Shown here piece by piece: positions 21,225 to 30,944 of a DNA stretch of 64,000 nt. Within the stretch, counting starts at the first letter, position 1; each line of letters starts with the position of its first letter. The notes beneath the pieces are model-generated. The model did no database searches. It was given only the letters and a program-made list of their open reading frames with translations, and was not told where the DNA came from. The translations under genes were made by a program, and so were the position numbers. Source of the DNA: Hyphomicrobiales bacterium (lineage in GTDB: Bacteria > Pseudomonadota > Alphaproteobacteria > Rhizobiales > Rhizobiaceae); contig JAKDNM010000001.1 of the NCBI GenBank assembly GCA_030456445.1, positions 1 through 64,000 on the forward strand, in the 5' to 3' direction.

Positions 21225-21450
21225 TTGAGCTAGTGTCAACAGAGGCGTCGGCAAAACCACTACGGTCGATTCGATCCAGATAGATCAGGCGCTTCACGTT
21301 GTAGAGGATGTTGGCCAGGCCGATCTTGGGCGCGGCTCGTCGACGCCGATGGTGGAGATAAACAGGCCCAGGCACTTCGGCTCGGCGAAGACATGACTCG
21401 ACACGGGAGTGCACCTTCGACTGGAGGTTGCTCATGTGGCGGTTCGATAT
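21225..21450 (-). pseudogene. IS5-family transposase C-terminal remnant
   Basis: KVHSRVES...APKIGLANILYNVKRLIYLDRID resembles IS5 transposase C-termini; internal frame disruption. Confidence 0.6.
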
Positions 21451-21522
21451 GGCGATGATTGGTGGTTTTCTACCCGTCCGCTTCGGATCGCGAACGGGCA
21501 GAAGCTGACATCCTATCTGCAG

Positions 21523-22161
21523 CTAGTGGTCGCTCTTGATCACCTTCTGCCAATGGCCGTGAAGTGCGCTCACGGTGGGGCTCGTGAGGATCGGCATCGC
21601 CTTGTGGAGTTGCTCCTCGGTCCAATCCCACCACTTCAATTCTAGCAGCATGGCGATATCAGCCTCATCGAAGCGTTTGCGGATCACCTTGGCAGGATTG
21701 CCCCCAACGATGGCATAGGGCTCCACGTCCCGGGTCACCACGGCACGCGTGCCGATCACTGCGCCGTCGCCGATCTTCACGCCGGGCATGACAATCGCCT
21801 CGGAGCCGATCCACACGTCATTGCCGACGATGGTATCCCCTGCTGGTTGGTAGCCGTTCTCTGCACCCGTGAAGGCTGGCTCTTCCGCCATCCAGAAGAA
21901 GGGAAAGGTGCTAATCCAGTCGTTTCGGTGGCCCTGGTTGCCTGCCATGATGAAGGCCGCGCCTGATCCTATCGAGCAGAAGCTGCCGATGACGAGCCTG
22001 TCGGCACCTTCGTCCGGGAGAAGGAACCGGGCGCAGTCATCGAAGCTGTGACCGTGGTAGTAGCCCGAGTAGTAGCTGTAGCGACCGACGACGAGGTTCG
22101 GATTTGTGACCTGCTGGTCGAGCGTAATGCCCTTGAAGGGGCTTTCGAAGAAGTTTTTCAT
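21523..22161 (-). CDS. catB: Type B chloramphenicol O-acetyltransferase (xenobiotic acetyltransferase)
   Basis: [79 protein letters not shown]; hexapeptide repeats. Confidence 0.9.
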   Translation of the reverse strand: MKNFFESPFKGITLDQQVTNPNLVVGRYSYYSGYYHGHSFDDCARFLLPDEGADRLVIGSFCSIGSGAAFIMAGNQGHRNDWISTFPFFWMAEEPAFTGAENGYQPAGDTIVGNDVWIGSEAIVMPGVKIGDGAVIGTRAVVTRDVEPYAIVGGNPAKVIRKRFDEADIAMLLELKWWDWTEEQLHKAMPILTSPTVSALHGHWQKVIKSDH

Positions 22162-22603
22162 GAAAGTTACCACTGAATGTTAGCCGCGTGTGCGACGTCG
22201 TTCGCATGCGATGATGCACGCGAACGCGAACCGGCAAGTTGATTGACCATGCCGGCATAGAAGCTTCTCGCGTCGAAACGCGGAAGCAAATTCAGATGGT
22301 ACAGTCTGCGGATTTCATACGAACAACATGCACTGGATACCTGCATGAATGCAAGAGAGCGACCGGCAGCTTCGAATACGCGCGCAAGATGGTCGTTGAG
22401 GCCGATCGAGCACATTTCCACGCTGATTACACGCCGGATAGCCTCTCATGAGTGGCTGGGGGACAGTCTGCTTTTTGCGTGGCGGGCCAGAAAAGCGGCC
22501 TTATTATAATCGGTCATGGGCAACTGGGGCGCCGGATTGTAGCCCGCTTCACTTTTGCGTACCCTCGGCAGTCTCCGAGGAGATCGCGAGGAGAAGATCC
22601 CTT

Positions 22604-23140
22604 ATGGCGAAGCTTGTTTTTGGATTGAACCAGTCGCTGGACGGCTATGTCGACCACGACCACCCGGCATTTATACCCGATCCCGTGCTTTTTCGTCATT
22701 TCATCGACGACCTGCGCGGCCTCGCCGGCAGTGTGTACGGTCGCCGTATGTATGAGGTGATGCGGTATTGGGACGAGGATCATTCCGAGTGGAACGAGGC
22801 AGAACGTGACTATGCGGCGGCGTGGCGGAGCCAATCGAAGTGGGTCGTGTCGCGCTCGTTGAAGTCCGTTGGCCCGAACACCACCCTTGTCGATGATGAG
22901 GTCGAGGCGGCGATACGCAGTTTGAAAGCTCAACTCGACGGGGTGATTGAAGTTTCCGGACCAGAGTTGGCGGGAAGTCTGACCGACCTGGGCCTTGTCG
23001 ATGAGTATCGATTGTACCTCCATCCCGTTGTGCTCGGCGCCGGCAAGCCGTTCTTCGCCGGCCCGCGGCCGCCGCTGCGCCTCCTGGCGAGCGATCGTAT
23101 CGGCGGGGACGTGATCAGGTTGACATACGTTCTAGCATAG
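22604..23140 (+). CDS. Dihydrofolate reductase-family protein (RibD C-terminal type)
   Basis: MAKLVFGLNQSLDGYVDHD...GSVYGRRMYEVM...VSGPELAGSLTDLGLVDEYRLYLHPVVLGAGKPFF. Confidence 0.88.
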   Translation: MAKLVFGLNQSLDGYVDHDHPAFIPDPVLFRHFIDDLRGLAGSVYGRRMYEVMRYWDEDHSEWNEAERDYAAAWRSQSKWVVSRSLKSVGPNTTLVDDEVEAAIRSLKAQLDGVIEVSGPELAGSLTDLGLVDEYRLYLHPVVLGAGKPFFAGPRPPLRLLASDRIGGDVIRLTYVLA

Positions 23141-23501
23141 TCACGGCGATTAGCCTGACGGACCGTTGAAGAGGCGGCTGGATTGGCGACGGCACCCTCC
23201 AGTGTCCGCCGCGGGGGTCGATTGCGGCGTTGCCTGCTCTGAGTCTTTGGAATGTCACTAGCTGGGTGGTTAGGTCCGGGTCCGGTCCGCTTTCAGGATG
23301 CTACCCACAGAAATGGACAACGGATGGGGAGCCGGCACGAGCAGCGTCGTCTTTCTGGTCATGCGGTGACCAAGACTTCGGCCGGCGGCAGCCAATCTGC
23401 GCTTCGGCGATGTATCTCAAAGAACATGTCGATTTCCGGCAATCTCATTCGTCATCATTCTGTGGACCAAAGCCGATAGATCAAGGATGGAGACAGACGC
23501 C

Positions 23502-24149
23502 ATGACCAGCACCATTACAGCCTTTGAACGGTCGCCTGATGGCGGCAAAGGACTGGCGCGAGATACACGTGTGCGCTGGGCGCTTGAAGAAGCCGAACAG
23601 CCTTACGAAGTTCGCTTGGTATCTTTCGCCGAGATGAAAAAGCCCGCACATCTCGCTCTCCATCCTTTCGGCCAGATTCCCACCTATGAGGAAGGCGATC
23701 TTGCCCTGTTCGAGACAGGCGCGATCGTCTTCCACATTGCGGAGCAGCATGCAGGCCTGCTGCCCGAAGATGCGAATGCCCGGGCGCGCGCTGTCACGTG
23801 GATGTTTGCCGCCCTCAACACGGTAGAGCCGCCGATCCTCGACCTTGTCACTGCCAGAATAATCGAGGGCAACAGGTCTTGGAGCCAGGAGCGCCTGCCG
23901 CTGGTTATTGACCGCATCCGTGCCCGGCTGGAACAACTGTCAACTCGCCTGGGCGATGCCGATTGGCTCGACGGTGCATTCAGCGCGGGTGACCTGTTGA
24001 TGGTGTCGGTGCTGCTCCGATTGAGAATGTCGGGCATCTTGGACGAATATCCGAACTTAGCCGCTTACGTCGCTCGCGGCGAAGCCCGACCGGCCTATCG
24101 TCGAGCTTTCGCCGCGCTACTGGCGATCAACGCTCCAACAACTTGTTGA
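23502..24149 (+). CDS. Glutathione S-transferase family protein
   Basis: RDTRVRWALEEAEQPYEVRLVSFAEMKKPAHLALHPFGQIPTYEEGDLALFETGAI; GDLLMVSVLLRL. Confidence 0.88.
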   Translation: MTSTITAFERSPDGGKGLARDTRVRWALEEAEQPYEVRLVSFAEMKKPAHLALHPFGQIPTYEEGDLALFETGAIVFHIAEQHAGLLPEDANARARAVTWMFAALNTVEPPILDLVTARIIEGNRSWSQERLPLVIDRIRARLEQLSTRLGDADWLDGAFSAGDLLMVSVLLRLRMSGILDEYPNLAAYVARGEARPAYRRAFAALLAINAPTTC

Positions 24150-24736
24150 AAGGTGTCCGCACGAAATTGGACCCACGGCAGGTTCTAAGCCAGCGTCCAC
24201 GCCAGGCGTATGACCGACTTTGGGTCGGCAGCGGCCTTCCAAATTAATCAGCGTTTGCAAGATAGAGGTCACATCCGTGCAACTGACTTTCCAGCTAGAT
24301 GCGCCGTCAAACGCTGGCGGGATGGCTCTGCAACCAACAGTTTCACACTGCCCTTTTATGCGCCATTCAAGACACAAATCATGAACGCTATTGCGCCGTA
24401 GCATCTATTTCCTACCCTCCATCTAGTCAGCTTTAGGCCAATGAGTAGAGGTTTGGAGCCATGCTCCCCGATGAGCGCATTGGGGCCGTTTTCGGACAGT
24501 CCGGTCATGGAGCGGCCATTCTCCATCCGACCCAATTGCGGTCATGAGGCCTCAACTATCGAAACGTCGGCTTTAGAGCCCTTTCCTGCCGAAGCGATCG
24601 GTCTGCTGTCGGCCTTTGCCGACTCCTTTCGTAGTCTGTTTGCTCATTTTTTAATTCCTCGCTCCTTCTAGTGCTGGTTGTGCAAAGGCGTTAGCGTCCG
24701 GGCTCCGCTTATTTCCCTCATTGCCAAAGGCGACCC

Positions 24737-26038
24737 ATGGCCGCGTCTTCCCCATTCGCCCGATTTATTGCCTTTGTCAGCAAGGGCGTTGTTGCCATTC
24801 GTCATTCGGGTGATAACGCGCGAGTGCCTGTCTATGGCACGGCGCCGGTCATTCCGGAGGCCAAACCGCAAGGCAAGATACCGACGTTGAAGATGCCGAC
24901 GGCCAAGGGGTGGGAGGGCGAGCACAAGCCAACGGCGGCCGCCGGGCTAAAGGTCAATGCCTTTGCGCGGGGGCTGGTGCATCCCCGCAATATGCATGTG
25001 CTGCCCAATGGCGATGTGCTGGTGGCTGAATCGATGGGCGAAGAGGGAAACCCACGCACCTTGTTCGACCATGCCATGTCGGCCACGATGCAGCGGGCGC
25101 GCGCTTCCGGCGACAGCCCCAACCGCGTGACGCTGCTGCGCGATGGCGACGGCGACGGGGTAGCTGAGGAAAGTTACGCCTATATTGAGAATGTGCGGCA
25201 GCCCTTCGGCATCGTGCTTGTCGGGGAGACGCTTTATGTCGGAGCCAGCGACGCGCTTCTGGCCTATCCCTACGAGGCGGGCGCTACGAGAATCACCAAC
25301 CCGGCCAGAAAGCTAATGGATCTGGTGCCCGGCGGGCATTGGACGCGTAATCTGATTGCCAGCAAGGATGGCACCAAGCTTTACGTGGCCGTGGGGTCTC
25401 TGAGCAATATCGCCGACGCGGGCATGGCTGCGGAAGAAAACCGCGCCTGCATTCACGAATATGACCTCAAATCGGGACAGTCCCGTATTTTTGCCGATGG
25501 CCTGCGCAATCCCGTGGGCATGGCTTGGGAGCCCGAGGAAGGGATGCTTTGGACGGTCGTCAATGAGCGCGATGGGCTGGGCGATGAGACGCCGCCTGAC
25601 TATCTGACATCGGTCAGCGATGGCGGGTTTTACGGCTGGCCCTATTGCTATTGGAACCGGGTGGTCGACGATCGGGTGCCGCAGAACGACGCCAAAGTGG
25701 CCTCGGCGCTACAGCCCGATTATGCGCTGGGCGGGCATACCGCTTCGCTGGGTCTTTGCTGGCTGCCTGAGGGCATACTGCCGGGCTTTCCGTCGGGCAT
25801 GGCCATCGGCCAGCACGGGTCGTGGAACCGCTCCAATCTCTCGGGTTACAAACTGGCATTCGTCGCCTTCGAGAAAGGCAAGCCTGTGGGAATGCCGCGT
25901 GAAATTCTCACCGATTTCCTGTCGCCGGACGAGAAATATTCCTATGGCCGCCCGGTCGGCGTGGCGCTGGCGGCCGACGGCGCGGTGTTGATGGCAGACG
26001 ATGTGGGCGACGTCATCTGGCGCGTTACCGGCACCTGA
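24737..26038 (+). CDS. PQQ-dependent sugar/sorbosone dehydrogenase family protein
   Basis: GLKVNAFARGLVHPRNMHVLPNGDVLVAES, FADGLRNPVGMAWEP, GQHGSWNRSNLSGYKLAFVAF, YSYGRPVGVALAADGAVLMADD. Confidence 0.87.
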   Translation: MAASSPFARFIAFVSKGVVAIRHSGDNARVPVYGTAPVIPEAKPQGKIPTLKMPTAKGWEGEHKPTAAAGLKVNAFARGLVHPRNMHVLPNGDVLVAESMGEEGNPRTLFDHAMSATMQRARASGDSPNRVTLLRDGDGDGVAEESYAYIENVRQPFGIVLVGETLYVGASDALLAYPYEAGATRITNPARKLMDLVPGGHWTRNLIASKDGTKLYVAVGSLSNIADAGMAAEENRACIHEYDLKSGQSRIFADGLRNPVGMAWEPEEGMLWTVVNERDGLGDETPPDYLTSVSDGGFYGWPYCYWNRVVDDRVPQNDAKVASALQPDYALGGHTASLGLCWLPEGILPGFPSGMAIGQHGSWNRSNLSGYKLAFVAFEKGKPVGMPREILTDFLSPDEKYSYGRPVGVALAADGAVLMADDVGDVIWRVTGT

Positions 26039-26272
26039 GCGCGGGCTGACGACGAAATTTTCCCGTGATCACAAGTGACGGGGGCTCAGCCTGGCGTGAG
26101 CCAAAGGCAGGCCGTACCACCTGGGCGAGACCGGCGAGAAGAATGACTCCTGGTTGATAGGTTTCTCAGCCTCTGACGACTTTAACGCGTGGGGGCCGAA
26201 ATTGCGCCAACCGTCAAGGAAGAATAGCCGGCGCCAGATACCTCATCCTCAAATCCCCGTGTTCGCGCTGGC

Positions 26273-26671
26273 TCATTCCACTGGATATATCAGGCACGGA
26301 TCAAGCATGATCTGACGTTCTCCAACACGGCTGTAACCGCCCGCAAACAGAACGATCTCACGCGATGCCTTGTGCTGTGCATAAGTCACACACATAATTT
26401 GAATGCCTTCAGGCTTACACATAATGAGATAGGCTAGGGCGCCGTCCCAATGGCTTTCCTCGATCGAGCCTTTTATAACCATGGTGATCCGGCCATCATA
26501 ATCGGGCACACGATCGATCCAGTCACCGATCGTCTCGCAGGTTGCTGTCGTGCCGAAGCCCTCTCCGCTCCGAAACGGCCCATCTTCCTCGAACACTGGC
26601 TGAGCCATCGCCAAAGTGCCGGTCACGCATAGAACAACCGTTATTAGAGCTGCCTTCAAGCCACCACTCAT
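26273..26671 (-). CDS. Small secreted hypothetical protein
   Basis: MSGGLKAALITVVLCVTGTLAMAQ signal peptide; DGALAYLIMCKPEGIQIMCVTY. Confidence 0.55.
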   Translation of the reverse strand: MSGGLKAALITVVLCVTGTLAMAQPVFEEDGPFRSGEGFGTTATCETIGDWIDRVPDYDGRITMVIKGSIEESHWDGALAYLIMCKPEGIQIMCVTYAQHKASREIVLFAGGYSRVGERQIMLDPCLIYPVE

Positions 26672-26795
26672 CTCTGGATCCCATCTATTCACTTTCTTCC
26701 GGTTGGACCGGTATTGACAACGTCGCGATGTCGGTGCGGTACCTCCCGGAGGCGCTGCGCCGATTGCGAGGTATGTTTCCGATTGGCTGAAAATG

Positions 26796-27650
26796 CTATT
26801 TCTGTTCGGCCTCCAGTTCCTTCTCGAAGGCGATGCGCGACTGTTCGACGATGTCATGCAGCAGGCCGGGTTCAACGAAAGCGGCCTTGTCGCCGGCGTC
26901 CAGCTTGGCTTTTCGTTCAAACAGGCCGGTCACTTGTGGATGCGAAGGCAAGACAATTTCGGCCTTCATAGCGCCGAGCCGTTCGAAGCTCGTGCGGAAA
27001 TCCGCGACAATACCCGGATAGCCCCTGTTGCCGACCAGGGCGTTGCCCGCGACGCTGATGCTGCAGGGAAAGATGACCTGCCGTTCCATCCCCTCGTCGG
27101 TATCCTTCAGCGACCATGTCGTGCAGCCCTTGGTATGGCCGGGCGTGAGCGTGGCCGTCATACGAAGCTCACCGAGCGCAACGACGTCGCCGTCATGCAG
27201 CACCTTGTCCACCTTGACCGCCGGGAAGCGGATGACGCCATAATTGGTGGCGCCTTCCGGCGTGCCGCTCTCAAGCGCGCGCTTGTCTTGCTCCATGGCT
27301 ATGAACGTCGCGCCCGTGTCGCGCTTCAATTGTGCGATTCCGGCCGCATGGTCATAATGGGCATGGCTGTTGAGGATGATTTTCACATCCTCAAGTTTGA
27401 ATCCCAAGGCCTCGATATTGTCTTCGATCGGCCCGGCATTTTCGGCAAGCGTTCCATCGAGCAGGATAGCCCGCCCGTCCGACAGCAGCAGATAGGAAGC
27501 CAGCCCCCGCGTGCCGACATAATAGATGTTATCGGTAATCTTGAACGGCTTTGTCGGTTGACTCCAGATAGCCGGCGGGGCCGCAATGGCGCATGCACCG
27601 CTGTTTATGCTGAAAGCCAATGCCAGCGCCGATACCGGTATTTTTCTCAT
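26796..27650 (-). CDS. Subclass B3 metallo-beta-lactamase
   Basis: Signal peptide; NSHAHYDHAAGI (HxHxDH), TPGHTKGCTTW, LPSHPQ metal-ligand positions. Confidence 0.87.
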   Translation of the reverse strand: MRKIPVSALALAFSINSGACAIAAPPAIWSQPTKPFKITDNIYYVGTRGLASYLLLSDGRAILLDGTLAENAGPIEDNIEALGFKLEDVKIILNSHAHYDHAAGIAQLKRDTGATFIAMEQDKRALESGTPEGATNYGVIRFPAVKVDKVLHDGDVVALGELRMTATLTPGHTKGCTTWSLKDTDEGMERQVIFPCSISVAGNALVGNRGYPGIVADFRTSFERLGAMKAEIVLPSHPQVTGLFERKAKLDAGDKAAFVEPGLLHDIVEQSRIAFEKELEAEQK

Positions 27651-27772
27651 GCCGAAGAATTTCCTTGTACGTGATAATGCCCCTGAACACGCGGCGACGA
27701 GGCGTATTCTCTATGTCCGCGACCGGCAAACGATGATATCTCGGCAGAGACATTAGAATTATTTGGGTATCG

Positions 27773-28660
27773 ATGGATCGGCCTCGCCTTCCGCTTAACG
27801 CCTTGCGCGCCTTCGAGGCGTCCGCAAGGCATCACAGTTTTACCCGCGCCGCGATTGAGCTTTGCGTCACTCAGGCTGCTGTCAGCCATCAGGTCAAGAA
27901 TCTGGAGGCGCAACTGGGCGTATCGCTCTTCCGGCGGTTGCCGCGCGGCCTGATGGTCACGGAGGAGGGCGAAGCCCTGCTTCCGGTGGTGCGCGAGTCC
28001 TTCGACCGCATCGGCGAGACCCTCGACCGGTTCGAGGAAGGACATCTGCGCGAGGTGCTGGCGGTTGGGGCCGTGGGAACCTTCGCGATTGGCTGGCTGC
28101 TGCCTCGCCTGCACACCTTCCGGGAGCAGACGCCCTTTGTCGATCTCAGGCTTTCCACAAACAACAACCGCGTCGATATCGCCGCCGAAGGGTTGGATTA
28201 CGCCATACGGTTCGGCGCCGGCGCATGGCACGGTCTGGATGCGGTCGAACTGTTTGAGGCGCCGCTGTCCATGCTGTGCAGTCCGCAGATCGCCGCCGGG
28301 CTTTCGTCTCCCGAAGATGTCGTTCACCAGACTTTGCTGCGCTCGTACCGCAATGATGAATGGCCGAAATGGTTTGCCACGGCCGGGCTGAAAGGGCCTG
28401 CCGCCGTGCGCGGCATGATGTTCGATTCCTCGCTTGCGATGATGGAGGCCGCGCTTCAGGGGGCAGGAATCGCCCTTGCCCCGCCGTTGATGTTTGCCAG
28501 ATTGCTGGCCACCGGCGAGATCGTCCAGCCGTTCGATGTTTCAATCGAGCTGGGCAGCTACTGGCTGACCAGACTGCAAAGCAAGCGCCCTTCAGGCGCA
28601 ATGCAGGCTTTTGCCAACTGGCTGCTGCTGCAGGCTGGCTCGATTGGCGATATTGCTTGA
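27773..28660 (+). CDS. ampR: AmpR-type LysR regulator
   Basis: LPLNALRAFEASARHHSFTRAAIELCVTQAAVSHQVKNLE; LSTNNNRVDIAAEGLDYAIRFGAGAWHG; GAGIALAPPLMFARLLATGEIVQPF, AmpR-like along its length. Confidence 0.88.
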   Translation: MDRPRLPLNALRAFEASARHHSFTRAAIELCVTQAAVSHQVKNLEAQLGVSLFRRLPRGLMVTEEGEALLPVVRESFDRIGETLDRFEEGHLREVLAVGAVGTFAIGWLLPRLHTFREQTPFVDLRLSTNNNRVDIAAEGLDYAIRFGAGAWHGLDAVELFEAPLSMLCSPQIAAGLSSPEDVVHQTLLRSYRNDEWPKWFATAGLKGPAAVRGMMFDSSLAMMEAALQGAGIALAPPLMFARLLATGEIVQPFDVSIELGSYWLTRLQSKRPSGAMQAFANWLLLQAGSIGDIA

Positions 28661-28699
28661 TACATGCTGTCGCACAACTCGCGATGATTTTTCAGGGTA

Positions 28700-28912
28700 G
28701 GCATCCGACGGGTGCCGCCACCCAACCTCAAGCGCGTCTGGCGTGTGGCCGAGGCGCTGGAATATGGCATGGTAGGCATCAATACGGGGCGCATGTCTTC
28801 GGAGACCGCGCCTTTCGGGGGCATGAAGCAATCCGGTATCGGCAGGGAGGGCTCCCGCCACGGGCTCGAGTACTATCTTGAAATGAAATACCTCTGCATG
28901 GGCGGTATCTGA
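28700..28912 (+). pseudogene. Aldehyde (succinate-semialdehyde) dehydrogenase C-terminal fragment
   Basis: [59 protein letters not shown]. Confidence 0.8.
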
Positions 28913-28930
28913 GCATCACTTTAGGGAACT

Positions 28931-29254
28931 CTAACCCGACAGAATGTCGGTCGCACGATGATCCTCGCCGACCCCGTCGATCAGGAAGACGTCTCCTTGC
29001 GAGTTGCCTGTACGCAGGGCGAGGATCGCCTGATAGGCAGGCGAGCCGTACCAGGCGCGCGCCGCCTGCAGGTCCGGGAACGCGATTACGATCACGTCAT
29101 CTGGAAAGCTGCCTTCCAGTTGTTCCTTATCGCCGCCATGGATGATGAAACGCCCCAGAAACGGTGCAAGCGTGGCGTCAATGGCCTCGATATAGGCGAC
29201 GATATCTGGGCCCATCTCGACATTGCGAAGATGGCCGATCGCATAGCTGGTCAT
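28931..29254 (-). CDS. DUF1330-family protein
   Basis: MTSYAIGHLRNVEMGPDIVAYIEAIDATLAPFLGRFIIHGG...IAFPDLQAARAWYGSPAYQAIL. Confidence 0.85.
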   Translation of the reverse strand: MTSYAIGHLRNVEMGPDIVAYIEAIDATLAPFLGRFIIHGGDKEQLEGSFPDDVIVIAFPDLQAARAWYGSPAYQAILALRTGNSQGDVFLIDGVGEDHRATDILSG

Positions 29255-29280
29255 TGGTCAAATCCTCCCTTTGCTCAGCG

Positions 29281-29676
29281 TCACGCGGCGATGGCGCGGC
29301 CACGCAGTGCATCGAATTCCAGCTTGGCCAGAATGGCGACGACCCCGGCCTGACCGACAAGGAACGCCCATCCGAGAGCGTTTGGCGCGATCAATCCCGC
29401 TGCCGGCAGGAAAATACTGGCAACAACCCAGAGCAGATTGCCGAGCACGACCACGATGGCTGCCCAGCCCGGCACCGGCGTCGTGCGAGCACTGATCGCC
29501 ATGAAGGCCGCGGTGGGGATCAGAGTTGCGCCGGTCCAGAACAGAAGGCCGGCTGGAATCTCCGTCACCCCGGCGACCAGCGTTGAACCGAGCATTAGGA
29601 CCACCCCCATCGCCGCGCATGTAGCGGCGTCGAGCACCAGCAGGGGCTTCAGAGAAGAGTGCTTGTTGTTCGTCAT
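29281..29676 (-). CDS. Conserved four-TM membrane protein
   Basis: Four hydrophobic segments; operon-like with the DUF1330 gene. Confidence 0.65.
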   Translation of the reverse strand: MTNNKHSSLKPLLVLDAATCAAMGVVLMLGSTLVAGVTEIPAGLLFWTGATLIPTAAFMAISARTTPVPGWAAIVVVLGNLLWVVASIFLPAAGLIAPNALGWAFLVGQAGVVAILAKLEFDALRGRAIAA

Positions 29677-29808
29677 GCTATTTCTCCTTCGCTGTTGATC
29701 GTCCGCAAATCTCGGCGGCCGATGCCCAATCCTTGCTAGGTTTCGATCTGGCGTCGATTACGTGCGAGGTAATTGCTGATGGCATGGCTGGGCTGCTAGG
29801 TTCCGGCA

Positions 29809-30612
29809 ATGCTGAACGAACACCCATCCGCCGGAGATCTGTTGCGCGACTGGCGCCAGCGCCGCCGGCTCAGTCAGCTGGCGCTTGCCGTCGATGCCGA
29901 GATTTCGCAGAGGCATCAGAGTTTCCTGGAATCGGGGCGATCGCAGCCCAGCCGCGAGATGGTGCTACGCCTGACCGAGCGGCTCTCCGTGCCGCTGCGC
30001 GAGCGCAACATGATCCTGACGGCTGCAGGCTTCGCGCCGATCTACCAGGAGCGGCCGCTCGATGCCCCGGAACTCGGGGCCGCCCGCGCTGCAATCGACC
30101 AAATCCTGCAAGGACACGAGCCGCACCCTGCCCTTGCGGTTGACCGAAACTGGACGCTGTTGTCGGCGAACAAGGCAGTCGGCGTGCTCATGACCGGGAT
30201 TGCGGATCATCTGGTCGGAGGTGAAATCAACGTGCTGCGGCTCAGCCTGCACCCGGAAGGGCTCGCAAGCCGCATCGTCAACTTTCAGGAATGGCGCGCC
30301 CACATCCTTACGCGCCTTGTCCACGAGATCGACGTTTCCGCCGCTCCACGCCTGGCGGCATTGCTGGAGGAACTGAAATCCTACCCTACGCCGCCGCACG
30401 CTATGTCGAAGCGCGCCGGTCCGGTCGTCGAGGGCGGAATTGTCGTGCCGCTCATGCTTTCAAGCGACGAAGGCCCGCTCTCCTTCATCAGCACCACGAC
30501 CGTGTTCGGCACCGCTATCGACGTGACGCTGTCGGAAATGACGATCGAGACCTTCTTCCCGGCCAACCCGGAAACGGCAAGTTCGATGGCGAAACTGCTC
30601 GCACGATCCTGA
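29809..30612 (+). CDS. XRE-family regulator with MmyB-like ligand-binding domain
   Basis: LLRDWRQRRRLSQLALAVDAEISQRHQSFLESGRSQPSREMVLRLTERLSVPLRERN; ALAVDRNWTLLSANKAV. Confidence 0.9.
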   Translation: MLNEHPSAGDLLRDWRQRRRLSQLALAVDAEISQRHQSFLESGRSQPSREMVLRLTERLSVPLRERNMILTAAGFAPIYQERPLDAPELGAARAAIDQILQGHEPHPALAVDRNWTLLSANKAVGVLMTGIADHLVGGEINVLRLSLHPEGLASRIVNFQEWRAHILTRLVHEIDVSAAPRLAALLEELKSYPTPPHAMSKRAGPVVEGGIVVPLMLSSDEGPLSFISTTTVFGTAIDVTLSEMTIETFFPANPETASSMAKLLARS

Positions 30613-30644
30613 CCGCGCAGCCCTTCAGGCCGAACACTTCCGTA

Positions 30645-30835
30645 ACTCGTTCACTCGGTGCCAACGAAGCGCGCCAGTTTGCCGAGCGTTTGCAGACCCA
30701 GTTCCACCGCGCCAAAACCCTTCGCGTCCTGGAACCCGGCTGCGCTGCTGAAGACCATGCCCAACGTCACCTTCGTTCCTCGAACGAGGCCCAGGCACCG
30801 GCATGTTTCGGCCCGTTCTCGCCCATAAAAGCGCG
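30645..30835 (-). pseudogene. Possible SRPBCC/AHSA1 domain C-terminal remnant
   Basis: FMGENGPKHAGAWASFEER / KVTLGMVFSSAAGFQDAKGFGAVELGLQTLGKLARFVGTE* in two frames. Confidence 0.35.
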
Positions 30836-30944
30836 CAGCCGTAAATGTCGTATCCTTAAAAACATCGCAACTGCTGTCTGCCTATTTGGAAGCCACCGTC
30901 CGCGGGCCGGGTTTTGCCATTGCGCGTTACGCCACAATGCTCTT

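Noticed and set aside
22604-23140. Trimethoprim-resistance dfr gene
   Set aside because: Sequence is of the RibD C-terminal/YyaP-like DHFR family, not a Dfr resistance enzyme.
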